DNA from: Sophora flavescens
Lineage: Eukaryota; Streptophyta; Magnoliopsida; Fabales; Fabaceae
Assembly: GCA_030762895.1 (NCBI GenBank)
Contig: CM061065.1
Coordinates: 79,617,607 to 79,681,606 of the forward strand
DNA: 64,000 bases
Direction of reading: 5' to 3'
Part shown: positions 22,164-32,589 of the stretch, in pieces
Layout: every line of letters starts with the position of its first letter
Position numbering within the stretch: position 1 is the stretch's first letter
Program-made: the position numbers and the translations under genes
Notes under the pieces: model-generated
Databases searched by the model: none
What the model was told of the DNA's origin: nothing
What the model saw: only the letters and a program-made list of their open reading frames with translations

Positions 22164-22458
22164 TTAAGGGAGATAATTTTGCTTTTAATTTTTACTTTGT
22201 GACAAAAAAAAACTTAATTTTTATACATAAAATTATTTATATTGTAATTATAAATATATTATAATCTATAATTATAATATATTTATTATCAAAGTCAAAT
22301 ATTTTTAAATATGTGTTAATAATTTTTTTTGTACAAGATGTGTTAATATATGAATATTTATTTTTAATATCTTTATTTTAATAAAAATATTTAAAAATAA
22401 AAAATTATGTATTTGACCCTTGCTAAAAATCTTTAAAAATAAAAATTTATGCATTCGA
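22164..22458. other. AT-rich spacer between 5' duplicates
   Basis: Very AT-rich, with runs of T and A and a short string AAAATTTATGCATTCGACCC that recurs in variant form near 22405, 24815 and 24965. No coding signal is seen. Confidence 0.5.
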
Positions 22459-22656
22459 CCCTTTGTTCACCCATTGCCAAATTCGAATTTTGCAAGGATG
22501 AATCGTTCGTTTATGAAAGAACAATACTTTCGTTTGTTTGTTCGTTTGTGGTTTGTGGTAAGGCTCGTATCAATCCAATATTTATAAAAACAGACGCGTG
22601 ATGATTACGTCGCGTAATAATTCCGACCGCGTAGTAATTCCGCCACTAATTTAGAT
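22459..22656 (-). repeat. Second copy of the RING-H2 5' region
   Basis: Direct copy of 22003-22163, somewhat longer because of short internal repeats such as TCGTTTGT and an extra GCGTAGTAATTCCG. It includes the same ATG context but no following coding match. Confidence 0.65.
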
Positions 22657-22722
22657 TTTTTTTAATGTAATTAAACATTACATAATTCTATATCAATAGA
22701 AGAATATTTGAAGCATATCGGT

Positions 22723-23180
22723 AACCATTTTTAGAAAATATAATTATCTATCATATTTTTTTCTTGCCTCTTGAAAATCTATTTGATTTATTTCAACTTC
22801 CGGAGATGTTAACCATATTCAGAAAATATATTTATCTATCATTTTATTATTTTTATTTTCTATTGAAAAGCTATTTAACTTATTTCACCTTTTTTCCCAT
22901 GTAACTTAACCATTGTAGAAAATATATTTACTTATCATATTTTTTTTACTCTATTGATAATCTGTTTGATTTGTTTCTTCTCTTATCCCGTCCAAATTAA
23001 CCATTTAGAAAATATATTATCTGTCATTGTATTATTTTTCTTCTCGCATGAAAAATTATTTCATTTATTTCTCCTCGTTCTCTTTTGCAAGTTAAATTTC
23101 TTTTGAAAATATTTTTATATATCATATTATTATTATTTTTATCTATTGAAAATCTATTTGTTTTAATTTTCATTTTTTTC
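22723..23180. repeat. Degenerate minisatellite, about five 90-bp units
   Basis: Units start near 22723, 22809, 22902, 22993 and 23092. Each contains AACCAT followed by AGAAAATATA, then TTATCTATCATATT, then a TTGAAAATCTATTTGATT-like string. Spacing is 86-99 bp. The units are diverged from each other, so the array is old. No coding potential. Confidence 0.7.
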
Positions 23181-23600
23181 GTTTAAAATGTCTCAAACCT
23201 ACGGCTTACAACAATCTTTACTTCCACTATAAAAGAATAAGTCTTATTGAATATAGATTGCAACTCAGCAAAGTATAATATATCAACTATAGACTGTCTT
23301 AAATCATTAAAAATATAGGCAATTTCTAGGGTGGGGGAGCTCCACATATCTCTCACGGTGAGAGATGTTAGAGTGACCTATTGTAGTCAGTATTCTTTTA
23401 ATTTGCAGGTTAATATAGTCTAAAATATTTGCACAATAGGTCCCCCCTAGGCCCTTATATGGAAAAGTGGCAAATTTGTCCCACGTATTTGTCACTCCCA
23501 CATTTCCACTCCTTTTAACTTTCATCCATTAGTAGAGTCCACATCACTAAACCAAGCTCCACCACTCACTCTCGTTCTCACTTCCCAGTCTCAGTCATTA
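23181..23600. other. Gene-free stretch upstream of the IQD-like fragment
   Basis: AT-rich at first, then more balanced from 23300. A small palindrome CTCTCACGGTGAGAG lies at about 23349-23363. CT-rich sequence at about 23560-23600 could be a former 5' untranslated region for the next feature, but this is speculative. Confidence 0.4.
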
Positions 23601-23667
23601 TGCATCTTCTTCTTCATAACCCATAATAACCATTAGTTTCTCAAAAGAAGAAGATAGAATCAAGGAA

Positions 23668-23970
23668 ATGGGTAAGGCATCAAAATGGTTGCACGAACTT
23701 CTGCGTCTCATCAAACCAGACAACAACTCATCATCGCTGCCTTGCCCCCTCCGCACACTACCTCAGATTCGTTCCTCGCGCAACCGTCACTCTGCCACAG
23801 ATCCAAGCCGCTTCTCGTCCCGCACCTTCTGGATCTCCGCCGCGGAATACTGCAGACAAACCAGAACGACCACCACAACACGCTTTAGCCTTCTCCATCG
23901 CGTCGTCACGTTGTCCAGCCGTCGTAGCTCCTCCAAACAGCAACACTTAGGTTGCAGGTGTTCTGAGTGA
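23668..23970 (+). pseudogene. IQD-like (IQ67-domain) N-terminal remnant
   Basis: The frame from ATG 23668 begins MGKASKWLHELLRLIKPD, very like the conserved N-terminus of plant IQD calmodulin-binding scaffold proteins (MGKASKW followed by a short basic/hydrophobic helix). After about 20 residues the similarity fades. An alanine-type stretch resembling the KHALAVA region reads in another frame at about 23876-23960, which suggests frameshifts. It stops at 23970 and has no IQ motif. It is probably a 5' fragment or decayed gene. Confidence 0.45.
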
Positions 23971-23989
23971 AGAAGATGAAGCTTATTTT

Positions 23990-25885
23990 GGGCTTGGGTC
24001 AATTCCTTATTGGGCCTAGAGTTTTTTAACACCAAAAACTCATGTGATATTATTAAATGGGCTTGGAAGAAAATTTTAAAAAAAAGTAAACATTCCTTCT
24101 CTTAAACTAAAGAAAATTCATTTAAAAATAATATTAATCTAAAAATCAGAATATCTAAAAAATGAAAAAAAAACTATTAAATAAACAAAAACTTGTTCTT
24201 TGAATAAAAAAAGACTTCTAAATCGAGAATTTAACATGTGTGATATACATAAATATATGTGTCAAATGGCTCCCCCAATTTTTTTACTCAACATCTGCCA
24301 CTGGTTAGGGTTATGGTATATGTTTATGTACATTACTAACTACAAATAATATAATAAACACGGTTATGATAATGGTATTAAATTAAAAACACCAATCAAA
24401 TATTGTTAAACAAATACATGAAAGTATAAATTATAATTAGACATATGAACCAATATTTAAGAAAATTACTTAAATTGCATAATGAATTTATAATAAGATT
24501 ATATATTAAATACCTAGTATTTAATAGATTATAATTAGACATATGTATTTATATATGTATATATAAATGATATATTCAAATCAGTTCTTACTAGTGATTT
24601 TTGACTAGTTTTCGTTAGTTTCGGCTCAATTGATTGGTTCTCACTAGCTCTAAAATCTGCTAATCTTTTGGGTTGAATGGACTGGACACCCGACCAGTTC
24701 CAAATCCAACCGGTCGAACCGACATATTTAGTTTGATTTTCAAAGAAACTCAAATTTCTTAGTATTTTTGTTAATATATGTTAATATTTAGGGGGTTAAA
24801 ATTGTATTGCTAAATTTATGCATTTGACCCTTGTTAAAATATGCCGCATAAACTAAAAATCTTTATTTATTTATTTTGACAAGTAAAAATCTTTATTTTT
24901 AATAATTTAATTTAAAGAATATTTTAGTATATTAGAATTATTATAAATTTGATGAATAAAACATAAAAATTTATACATTTGACCCTTGCTCTTTTGTTGC
25001 TTACTTGCTTATATATTCATTTGACCACCGCTCTTTTATTAGAAAATATGGCTACGACTCAAGATAGATGGATGAATTGAGTTTAAAATTTTTTTTTACC
25101 AGTTTTGTTATATAAAATAACAGTTTTATATAAAATAACAGCTTATGTTGTATACGAGAATCATACTTGCCCTAATTCTTTTTTTTTTTTAAATTACTTA
25201 CACATGTCATAGTTTCAACATGTCTTTATTAGTTTTAAAAAAATGGGATCCATGCAGAAGTCGTGTACTTTGGTAACGACTTGTATAAATTTTAAAAAAA
25301 TAACTTAGTTGGAGTCGTATATTTGACATACGACATGCCTATTTTATCTAAAAAAATAATAAATTAGCGAAGTTGTGGTTATCACCTATGACTTGAATAT
25401 ATATTTAAAATATATATATAGTTGTATGTCACCTATACAACTTATCCCAATTGGGTATTTTTCCCCCCTAAAACTACACTAGTCCTGCAACTAAATTGCA
25501 CTAATTATGTAAAACAAACCGATATCAGTATAAATTTATAACCAAAATTTACCCTACCAACCAACTATTAATTGCCACATATTTAAGGGACGTTGTTTCA
25601 AGATTAAAACAAAGCTGTTGTTACTCAAAATAATCAAATGACATTGTTTGGTTTTTTTTAACAAAGTATAACTTACTTTATGCTCTGTTGAATTTTTTTT
25701 TTTTAAACTTATCAAAAAAGGGAAGGAGAAGGCTATCATTATAAGATTAATCAAATATGATGTGAGGAGTTTTGATTATAAGATTGATTAATATATCGTC
25801 TATGGTTTAGATAAGGAGAAGCCTAAGTATATGGAGGGAAGAGGAGGGAATTTAATGGAAGGGAGGGGAAAGATTTTAATTAGAC
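23990..25885. other. AT-rich intergenic sequence
   Basis: No coding similarity on either strand. It contains homopolymer runs, TA-rich strings and the recurring short string ATTTGACCCTTG (about 24830 and 24976), also seen near 22415. I see nothing else that can be named. Confidence 0.5.
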
Positions 25886-26168
25886 ATTATGTTTGGTGGA
25901 GGGGATGGGAGAGATTTTAAAAAAAATTTACTTTTAAACGCTTATAACTATTTATTTCAAAATCCACGAGCGGGGTTACATTAGTCAAACTATGTAAAAT
26001 ATTTTAAAATCTCTCTCTCCCCTAAAAAATTGTTTGGTTGGAGGGGAATGGAGGGGAGGAGATATTTTAAATTTTTGTATTTGGTTCAAATTTAAAGAGG
26101 GGAGGGGAGCAAAATCCCTCCTGGGTCCATTTTTGCTCTTCTCCCATTCCCTCCAACCAAACACTATG
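25886..26168. mobile_element. MITE-like element with imperfect terminal inverted repeats
   Basis: The left end CATTATGTTTGGTGGAGGG is matched at the right end by the reverse complement of CCCTCCAACCAAACACTATG. Internal GGAGGGGAGG-type and GTTTGGTTGGAGGGG strings repeat in both orientations (about 25905-25920 and 26030-26065). Size about 283 bp and no coding capacity, as for a non-autonomous DNA transposon. The flanking duplication is not clear, so the superfamily is open. Confidence 0.5.
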
Positions 26169-26606
26169 TAAGTTTCAAGAGTGTCTAAAATTATACTAAA
26201 TTATTATTAGAATAACCTATCCAAAAGATGAAAAAAAAATGGCATTGGCTTACAATTCTATATCCTCAATATCTCATATGGGGAAGGATTTTTATGCTCA
26301 CCCAAAGTTCATATATTTATTGCCCCAGAGAAAAATTTAATAAAAGAAAAACTGGGAAAAAAATAAAAGAATTTCATAAATCTATTAAAGGGATGAAGTT
26401 TCATTCAAAAGGTGCAGAAAATGAAGTTATAGAGAGGCTACCAGGGGGAACCCTCAATAAAAGTAACTGCCCCCTCCAAGTTAGAACAATGCATGACAGT
26501 GTAAGCCATGAGTTCAAGAGACTCAACCTCATTGACTTCGGCTCCAAGCCTCCAACAATACCACTCCTAAACCATATACATCATTTTTTGTGCTTAACAT
26601 GTTCAA

Positions 26607-27385
26607 AAGGTGGCTACTGGCTACTATTGAAGGTGGCTGCTAATTTTGTATTTCGCAAAAGTTTGTTTTTGTCTTCTTGCGGGTTTCGGAAGGTGGTCGG
26701 AGTTTGGCTTGGAGAGTTGCTCTTGGTGTCTGCTCTTCGGCTTCTGCTTTCTATTAGGTATGTGTCCTGGAGTTTGATCGTTACAAAGTAGAGTAAACTT
26801 ACACAAAGGTTTTCTTGGTCACTCTTGCTATAACTCATCTCTCTTGAAGGCGGGAGTGGACTTGTTAAGAAGGAGTCTCCTTTTACAACACTTGGTTTTC
26901 TTGTTTCATGAATAAAGTTGGTTCTTGTTGCATTTGGGTGCTAATGTGGTAGACGTGGCTGTGTTGTTGGTTTTTCTTCTTTGTTGCTATTCGGCCGGTG
27001 ATGTTATTTTGGTGCAGCATTTAAGATATCAAGTTTCATACCATCTTTGCGCGATCGATTTATTTGGTGAAGCTTGGTCTTAGTCGTGTCATTATGATGC
27101 TTCCGCTATGCTACAAAACTTCGGTTTAAGAAATTTCCACTCACCGCAACCATCACGCTTCGGTTTTGGATGGCTGGGAGGTCACGTTTTCTGTTCTCTG
27201 GGACAAGGGACTAATTTTTGGGTGGAGGAGGAGTTAGTTTTTCAACCAATATTGTCTTCTCTTGACTGATGGTTGAAGCTCTACCTATTTCATCTTTTTT
27301 AAATGTTCATTTGTTTTTCTTTATACACGATTTAGAGTACCCCTTATACCGTTTTAATAAATTTTAGCCTATCGAAAAAAAAAAA
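26607..27385 (+). mobile_element. Non-LTR retroposon, 5'-truncated, with poly(A) and 11-bp target duplication
   Basis: The insert is flanked by AACATGTTCAA at 26596-26606 and again at 27386-27396, and ends in a poly(A) run (27375-27387) preceded by TAGCCTATCG. A long direct target duplication plus an A-tail is the signature of target-primed reverse transcription. The 779-bp body has no pol domain in any frame, so it is most likely the 3' untranslated end of a LINE. At this length it is unlikely to be a SINE. Confidence 0.75.
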
Positions 27386-27396
27386 AACATGTTCAA

Positions 27397-28030
27397 CACA
27401 TAGTACTCAGCATATATGTATCAAATTGTTCCAACTGCATTGGTAGTAATTAGTGCTTGCTCAGTCTCAGGACAAATTAGTGACAATCCAAAAGCAGAAA
27501 CTCTAGCATTCATGGAGTTATAAGGTGGTTGGGTGGTTTAGATGTGGGACAAAGGTGTTGGGACAACAACAAAATGCATTTTTAACGGCAATTATTATGA
27601 CTTTTAACGGTAATTATAAAAAAAGCTGGTAAAGACCCAATTAATTGCTGCCAGAAATCAAAAGTTATAGCGGCAATTATTGCCGGCAATTTTAATAGCC
27701 ACTAAATATGATTCTTGAATTGCTCTATAAGCTCATTTACTGACTTTTTTTTTATTGCTACTAAAAGTTACACCTAACATTTCCCAACAATTATTATTGC
27801 CACTAAATGTCAATATTATTTGTCACTCAAAGCATGCATGATTTTATCAACAAAAGTTCTTTTGCTCTCAAAACCGATATAATTTTTTTTATTTAAAAAA
27901 AATTGGGTTTGTTATATCAGTTTGCTCACATAATTTTCACACATATGATAGATAAACACAAATAGATTCACATGAATGATTGCAGATACATACCTAATAC
28001 AAAAGGAGCACAGATGGAAAAGAAAAGTCT
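27397..28030. other. Intergenic; possible DNA-transposon subterminal repeats at 27570-27830
   Basis: Between 27570 and 27830 short strings such as GCGGCAATTATTGCCGGCAAT, AACGGTAATTAT, and GCCACTAAA recur in both orientations. These resemble subterminal repeats of CACTA-like elements (inference). No termini or transposase are visible. The rest is AT-rich with no gene. Confidence 0.3.
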
Positions 28031-28033
28031 TTC

Positions 28034-28600
28034 TCAAGTCCTTCTCTTGAATGGAATGATTCAGATGACTATCTGGTGATACAAAGCAGCAAGGGCTGCT
28101 CCAATGAAAGGTCCAACCCAGAAAATCCACTGCAAGTAACAATAAAATTGTATGATTATTTAAGTCATTTTATTTCAGGTAAAAAAAAATGGACAAAATT
28201 TCAAGTATTTTTAAGGAAGAAGTCAAAGAAAATACACGGTCATCATCCGAAGCAAGGTCCCTGTTGAAGATGATGGCAGCTCCTATACTCCTAGCTGGGT
28301 TAATGCCAGTTCCTGTGATGGGAATGGTGGCCAAGTGGACCGAGAATATTTCAATAGGCATTAACCAAACATCGAGAATTCCACAAAATCATATGCTAAA
28401 ATTGGTTCTAAATTATAACATGTCATTTCAATAGGTATTAACAGCATTGTTATTTTTTTTTTTCTAAATGCTAAATGGAATGCAGAAATTGGAAAAAAAC
28501 AGCAAAGAATACATACAGGAACATGAGAGTCTCTAGCATTTCTCTTGGCATCAGTGGCAGAGAAAACAACGTACACGAGATAGAACCAAGATAATTTCAA
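28034..28600 (-). pseudogene. PIP-type aquaporin, 3' fragment with nonsense codon
   Basis: Plasma-membrane intrinsic proteins are water channels with six membrane helices and two NPA loops. Only the C-terminal third remains. The block FSATDAKRNARDSHVP (about 28560-28510) is followed by an unexplained gap of about 150 bp. HLATIPITGTGINPARS (about 28340-28290, second NPA) runs to a donor GT at 28235-28234. The final exon is 28129-28061 (WIFWVGPFIGAALAALYHQ). At 28063-28061 a TGA replaces the arginine codon expected in the conserved IVIRAIPFK tail; the residual tail reads on to a second stop at 28036-28034. Helices 1-4 and the first NPA are absent, and the upstream part is frameshifted near 28590. 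Confidence 0.8.
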
Positions 28601-28759
28601 CACAAAATAAAAATACCCAAAATCCAAACCAACCATTGTGCACCAAAAAGGAACATAGAACCAAGAAAGAACCCACCAGAAAGATTGAGTAAAAATACAT
28701 GCTTTGTGAAACGTCATAGATCTCACCCTTGATGGCCATGAGCAAGGATTAAGAGAGGA

Positions 28760-29400
28760 CCATCATATAAAAAAACCATCATATAATTTCTTTTGCTACT
28801 TGTGCAGCATCCCTCTGTTCTTCTGTTACTTCAGCCAAAGGATTTCCCATCTACCATTAAATCAAAGATTTCTTTAGATGCGGACAACATGACAATTACT
28901 TGCTTTAGCATTATCCAACTCCATTTCAGATTCTTTATAATAATTAATCATATAAAATAATTAATTAATTATCTTCTTTAGACTCTTGCACTTCATATTT
29001 CCAAACAAACATTCAATCAATGCCATCTTTTAGGCTGCCTCTATATTAGTAAAGAATGTAGATATGCATTCTCATGAATGCTAAGAAGCATTCTCTTGCT
29101 ATAAGTGCTATAAGCATTAATCAAGTACTATCTTCGTAGTAAAGAATGTAGATCTGCATTTCTTTTGGAAAATAAATAAGTAAAGCATATATACGTGGAG
29201 CATATCTTAGAAAAAGATATATACCATATAGCATCATTGTGAAACCAATCATTTATGTTGACTAGAGGAGTACTTTGAGCCGTTTGAAGAGTAATCTAAG
29301 CTGCATTCTGAAGAGTCTTCAAAGATCCAATGGAAGTGCAATCCATTCATCTGCCATAATTGAAAATTATGTTTGTGCAACCAGTAAGACCAGCAAAAGT
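28760..29400. other. Gene-free stretch before the chromovirus fragment
   Basis: AT-rich. A string AGTAAAGAATGTAGATATGC near 29048 recurs as AGTAAAGAATGTAGATCTGC near 29139, with AAGCATT-type repeats between them. No coding similarity is recognised. Confidence 0.45.
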
Positions 29401-29404
29401 AACT

Positions 29405-30423
29405 TTTAAAGCCATTTTTGTCGTAGTGGACAGGCTTTCAAAATACAGCCATTTCATTCCTTTAAAGCACCCCTACACTGCAAGAGTGACAGCTTAAGCT
29501 TTTGCCAAGGAGGTCGTTCGGTTGCATGGAATTCCCACAGCTATTGTTAGTGATCGGGACCCGATTTTTGTTAGTAATTTTTGGAGCTTTTCCGGTTACA
29601 AGGAACTCACCTCAAAACGAATTCTGCGTACCATCCAGAAACGGATGGACAAACGGAAGTGGTGAATAGGTACCTGGAAACATTTTTGCGCTGTTTTATA
29701 TCAGATCAGTCCTGCACTTGGCTCCAATGGCTGCACTGGGCTGAATACTGGTATAACACTACTTATCATGTCACTACAGGGGTTACATCCTTTGAAGTGG
29801 TCTACGGCTGAAACCCCCCCATGATCACAATTCACAAGGTACTTAAAAGGGGAAACAAAGGTAGAAGTTGTTCAGCATGATTTGATTGATCGTGATGAGG
29901 CCCTTAGACAATTGAAACGCCATTTACGTCGGGCACAAGGGAGGAAGAAAGACCAGGCTGATAATAAGAGACAAGAAAGGAGTTTCGAAGTGGGAGAATG
30001 GGTTTTTCTGAAGCTTCGACCTCATAGACAGCAATCAGTGGTTTCACGGATTAATGCCAAGCTAGCGACAAGGTACTATGGGCCTTTCCAAGCGTTAGAG
30101 CGTTTGGGGGCAGTGGCGTACAAGCTCAAACTCCCTGCTACCTCCAAAATACATCCGGTTTTCATGCATCTCTCTTGAAGAAAGTTGTGGGAAGTTACGG
30201 TGTTGAGAAGGAATTGCCATCAAGAATGGGAGGAGATTACCGGGAGATGTTTGAACCAGTCTTTGTTCTTGCATCCGAAAAAGTCAACAAAGACGGTGAC
30301 AGTGTTCGACAAGTTCTGGTACATTGGAAGGGAAGATCCGCGGAAGAGGCTACTTGGGAGGAGGAATTCACAAATCAAAGTCAGTTCCCACACTTCAGCC
30401 TTGAGGACAAGGCTGATTTTTAA
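29405..30423 (+). pseudogene. Chromovirus F0: integrase core, C-terminus and chromodomain
   Basis: This is Ty3/gypsy integrase in broken frames. VVVDRLSKYSHFIPLKH is at about 29418-29468 and SDRDPIFVSNFW (second catalytic Asp) at about 29551-29586. AYHPETDGQTEVVNRYLE at about 29626-29680 contains the Glu. HRRAQGRKKDQAD-type and VFLKLRPHRQQS motifs of the C-terminal GPY/F-like part lie at 29882-30178. A chromodomain follows at about 30250-30420 (FEPVFVL, VLVHWKGRSAEEATWE, ending near LEDKADF). Chromodomains target such elements to chromatin marks. Stops or shifts fall at about 29483, 29590, 29811 and 30178. It is followed directly by an LTR. Confidence 0.85.
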
Positions 30424-30434
30424 GAGACTGGCGG

Positions 30435-30821
30435 TGTTAGAGCCCAAAACAAAGTAGCAAGCCCACAAGAACAATTGGTTCAACAATTGTCACATGGGCC
30501 TAAGGTCTGGAAGGTTTACACTAGAAGAGACAAAGGGAGTGCCAGGAAAATATGAGGTCTTTGTGAGAGAGAAAAATGGAGTGGTAACGGTTTCAGGAAT
30601 CACGTAACAAATAGGATGAGGGTGTGTGAGTGGGGAATCTTTTGTGAATCATTATGTTTGTTTTGGATAGAGAGCACTAGCTCTCTATAGGAGCTGAGCT
30701 TTGTGGCAGAGGAATAGCCTTCCCCTGTAATTCCCTCTTTTGATCAATAATACAAACACTCTTCCCTTTCATTTTCTTCTAATTACTATTTCATTGAGCT
30801 GAGTAATTCTGGTTTCTATCA
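30435..30821 (+). repeat. Probable chromovirus LTR between F0 and F
   Basis: Starts TGTTAGAGCCC right after the F0 coding end and a purine-rich GAGACTGGCGG, and ends TTTCTATCA before the F gag leader. A TATA-poor promoter-like zone and an AATAA-type signal (about 30747) are visible. No second copy exists in the window, so borders are inferred from neighbours. Confidence 0.6.
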
Positions 30822-30882
30822 AACTGGTCCGACCTGCCGGATACGTGAGGGGGATCAGTGAGCTAAGGAGACGGAGAGGTGA

Positions 30883-32142
30883 ATGCCACCGAAGAAAAAA
30901 GGAGAAAAGGTGATAGAAGCGAAGGTAGCAGCATTGGAGGCTGAACTGGCCAATGTCGAACGAGCCTTGTCGGTGATGGAGAGCAAGGCCGATGAGAACC
31001 AGAGCAAAGTCGATGAGAACCATCAGACTCACATGCCGATGCTTGCAAAGGTCCTAGATAAGACCGGTCAGTCGGATGAGGAAGGGAGCGGTGATGAAGG
31101 AAACAAGAATGGCAAAAATAAGAAGAAAGCACTAGAGACAGAGAAGGAGAACGGCAAAAAGAGTTCTTCATCAAAAAAGGGTCCTCGACATCGGGCCTGA
31201 AGAACTTACAAGGGGAGGTGTTGGAGGAGTTCCGCCAATCGGTGAAGAAGGTGGAATTGCCGATGTTCGATGGCGACGACCCCACCGGGTGGATTACACA
31301 AGCTAAGATTTATTTTTGGGTACAAGAGACAAGCCCGGAAGTGAGGGTGAATCTAGCTCAGATGTGTATGGATTGTCCTACCATCCACTTTTTCAATTCA
31401 TTGCTTGATGAAGAGGTGGAGTTGACGTGGGAACGACTGAAAAAAGAATTGCTCGAGCGGTACGGAGGAATGGGCGACGACGACGTGTTTGAACAGCTCA
31501 CCACACTTCGTCAGAGGGGAACCGTCGATGAGTACATTCAGACTTTTGAGAGACTCATAGCTCAGGTGAAAAGGCTTCCTGACAACCAGTATTGTGGGTA
31601 CTTCCTCCATGGTTTGAAGGAAGACCTGTGTGGATGTGTGCGGACCCTTCTAACATCGGGTCCTCTGTCGAGGTCGAGGTTGATGAACGTAACTTAGGCG
31701 GTAGAGGAGTTACGGGACGGAGAAATCGCGTCAACCCACACACGTGCACTGGGTCCTGGGAATAGATTCGGGTCGAGTGCTCCTTTTCGACCCGGGCCCA
31801 ATAATTCAGGTCGCACCAATGGGTCTGACTGGGTGATGGTTGGTGGGGGCAGGGAGATGGGATCTAGAGGCGGAAATGTGTCTACAGGAGGGCAGCAATA
31901 TGGGTCCAAATCAAAGCAGGAGTTCAGTGATGAAAAAAACCAGGGAGGCCCACGTGATAGGGGAATCACACACTTATCCTATCAGGAGCTCATGGAAAGG
32001 AAGCAAAAAGGTTTATGTTCCAAGTGTGGGGGGACCTTATCACCCACTCCACCAATGTCCAGATAAACAATTGAGAATAATGGTGTTGGATGAAGAAGAA
32101 GGCGCAACAGAGGGGAACATCTTTTCAGCCTGGGGAGCTTGA
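30883..32142 (+). pseudogene. Chromovirus F gag with CCHC knuckle
   Basis: Starts MPPKKKGEKVIEAKV at 30883. A coiled-coil/lysine-rich N-part stops at 31198. The capsid domain reads in the next frame at 31212-31697 (PMFDGDDPTGWITQAKIYF, then WERLKKELLERYG and TVDEYIQTFERL), typical of Ty3/gypsy gag. Frame breaks at about 31200, 31697 and 31980 follow. The zinc knuckle CSKCGGPYHPLHQC lies at about 32015-32056. The product would form the particle core and bind genomic RNA. Confidence 0.85.
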
Positions 32143-32477
32143 CCTTTGAGACAAGGGGGCAGCCACAAACCGTGAAACTCAAAGGCAAAATCAAGGGAGT
32201 ACCTATTTTATAATTTTATATCCAGACAGTTAGTGACAAAAATGGGTTGGCAAGTGGAAGAGACTCAAGCTATGAAGATCAAATTGGGTGACGATTATCA
32301 GGTGGTGGCTAAGGGGAAGTGCAAAGGAGTTGAAGTGGAGTTAGAAGAGGTTAAGGTCTCAGTAGATACTTTCCTTTTTGATTTGGAAGGTATTGATGTG
32401 GTCTTAGGGATTTCATGGTTAGCAACACTTGGGGAAATGTTAGTTGATTGGGGGAGGCAAACCATGAAGTTTCATTT
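32143..32477 (+). pseudogene. Chromovirus F protease lacking its active site
   Basis: The retropepsin-like fold is recognisable: VKLKGKIKGVPIL at about 32168-32208 and, after the break, NFISRQLVTKMGW at about 32210-32250, then DLEGIDVVLGISWLATLGE (about 32380-32440). Between the first two segments the D-S-G-A-T-H block (around 20-30 bp) is missing and the frame is altered. Element E interrupts the gene at 32477, and homology resumes at 51995. Confidence 0.8.
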
Positions 32478-32589
32478 TGTTAGAATACTGGGTAGTAGGC
32501 CCATAAGCCCATTTGTGTATGTTGTAAATATAGCCTTGTAATAACTCTTTTTGACTAAGTAATGAAAGTAAGGAAATACACTTTCTACA
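32478..32589 (+). repeat. 5' LTR of element E (112 bp)
   Basis: TGTTAGAATAC to CTTTCTACA, unusually short for a copia LTR. Followed at once by primer site TGGTATCTAGAGCC (32590-32603). Pairs with 51883-51994 at about 96% identity. Confidence 0.95.

Noticed and set aside
23787..24035. Minus-strand frames opposite the IQD-like fragment
   Set aside because: GC-rich antisense shadows; no domain is visible and the plus strand gives a better explanation.
26228..26791. 187-codon plus-strand open frame
   Set aside because: No recognisable domain; it runs across the left border of the retroposon at 26607, so its second half is inserted DNA. Most likely a chance frame.
27570..27830. CACTA transposon
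   Set aside because: Only subterminal-like short repeats are visible; no terminal CACTA pair, target duplication or transposase was found, so it is only mentioned in the intergenic entry.
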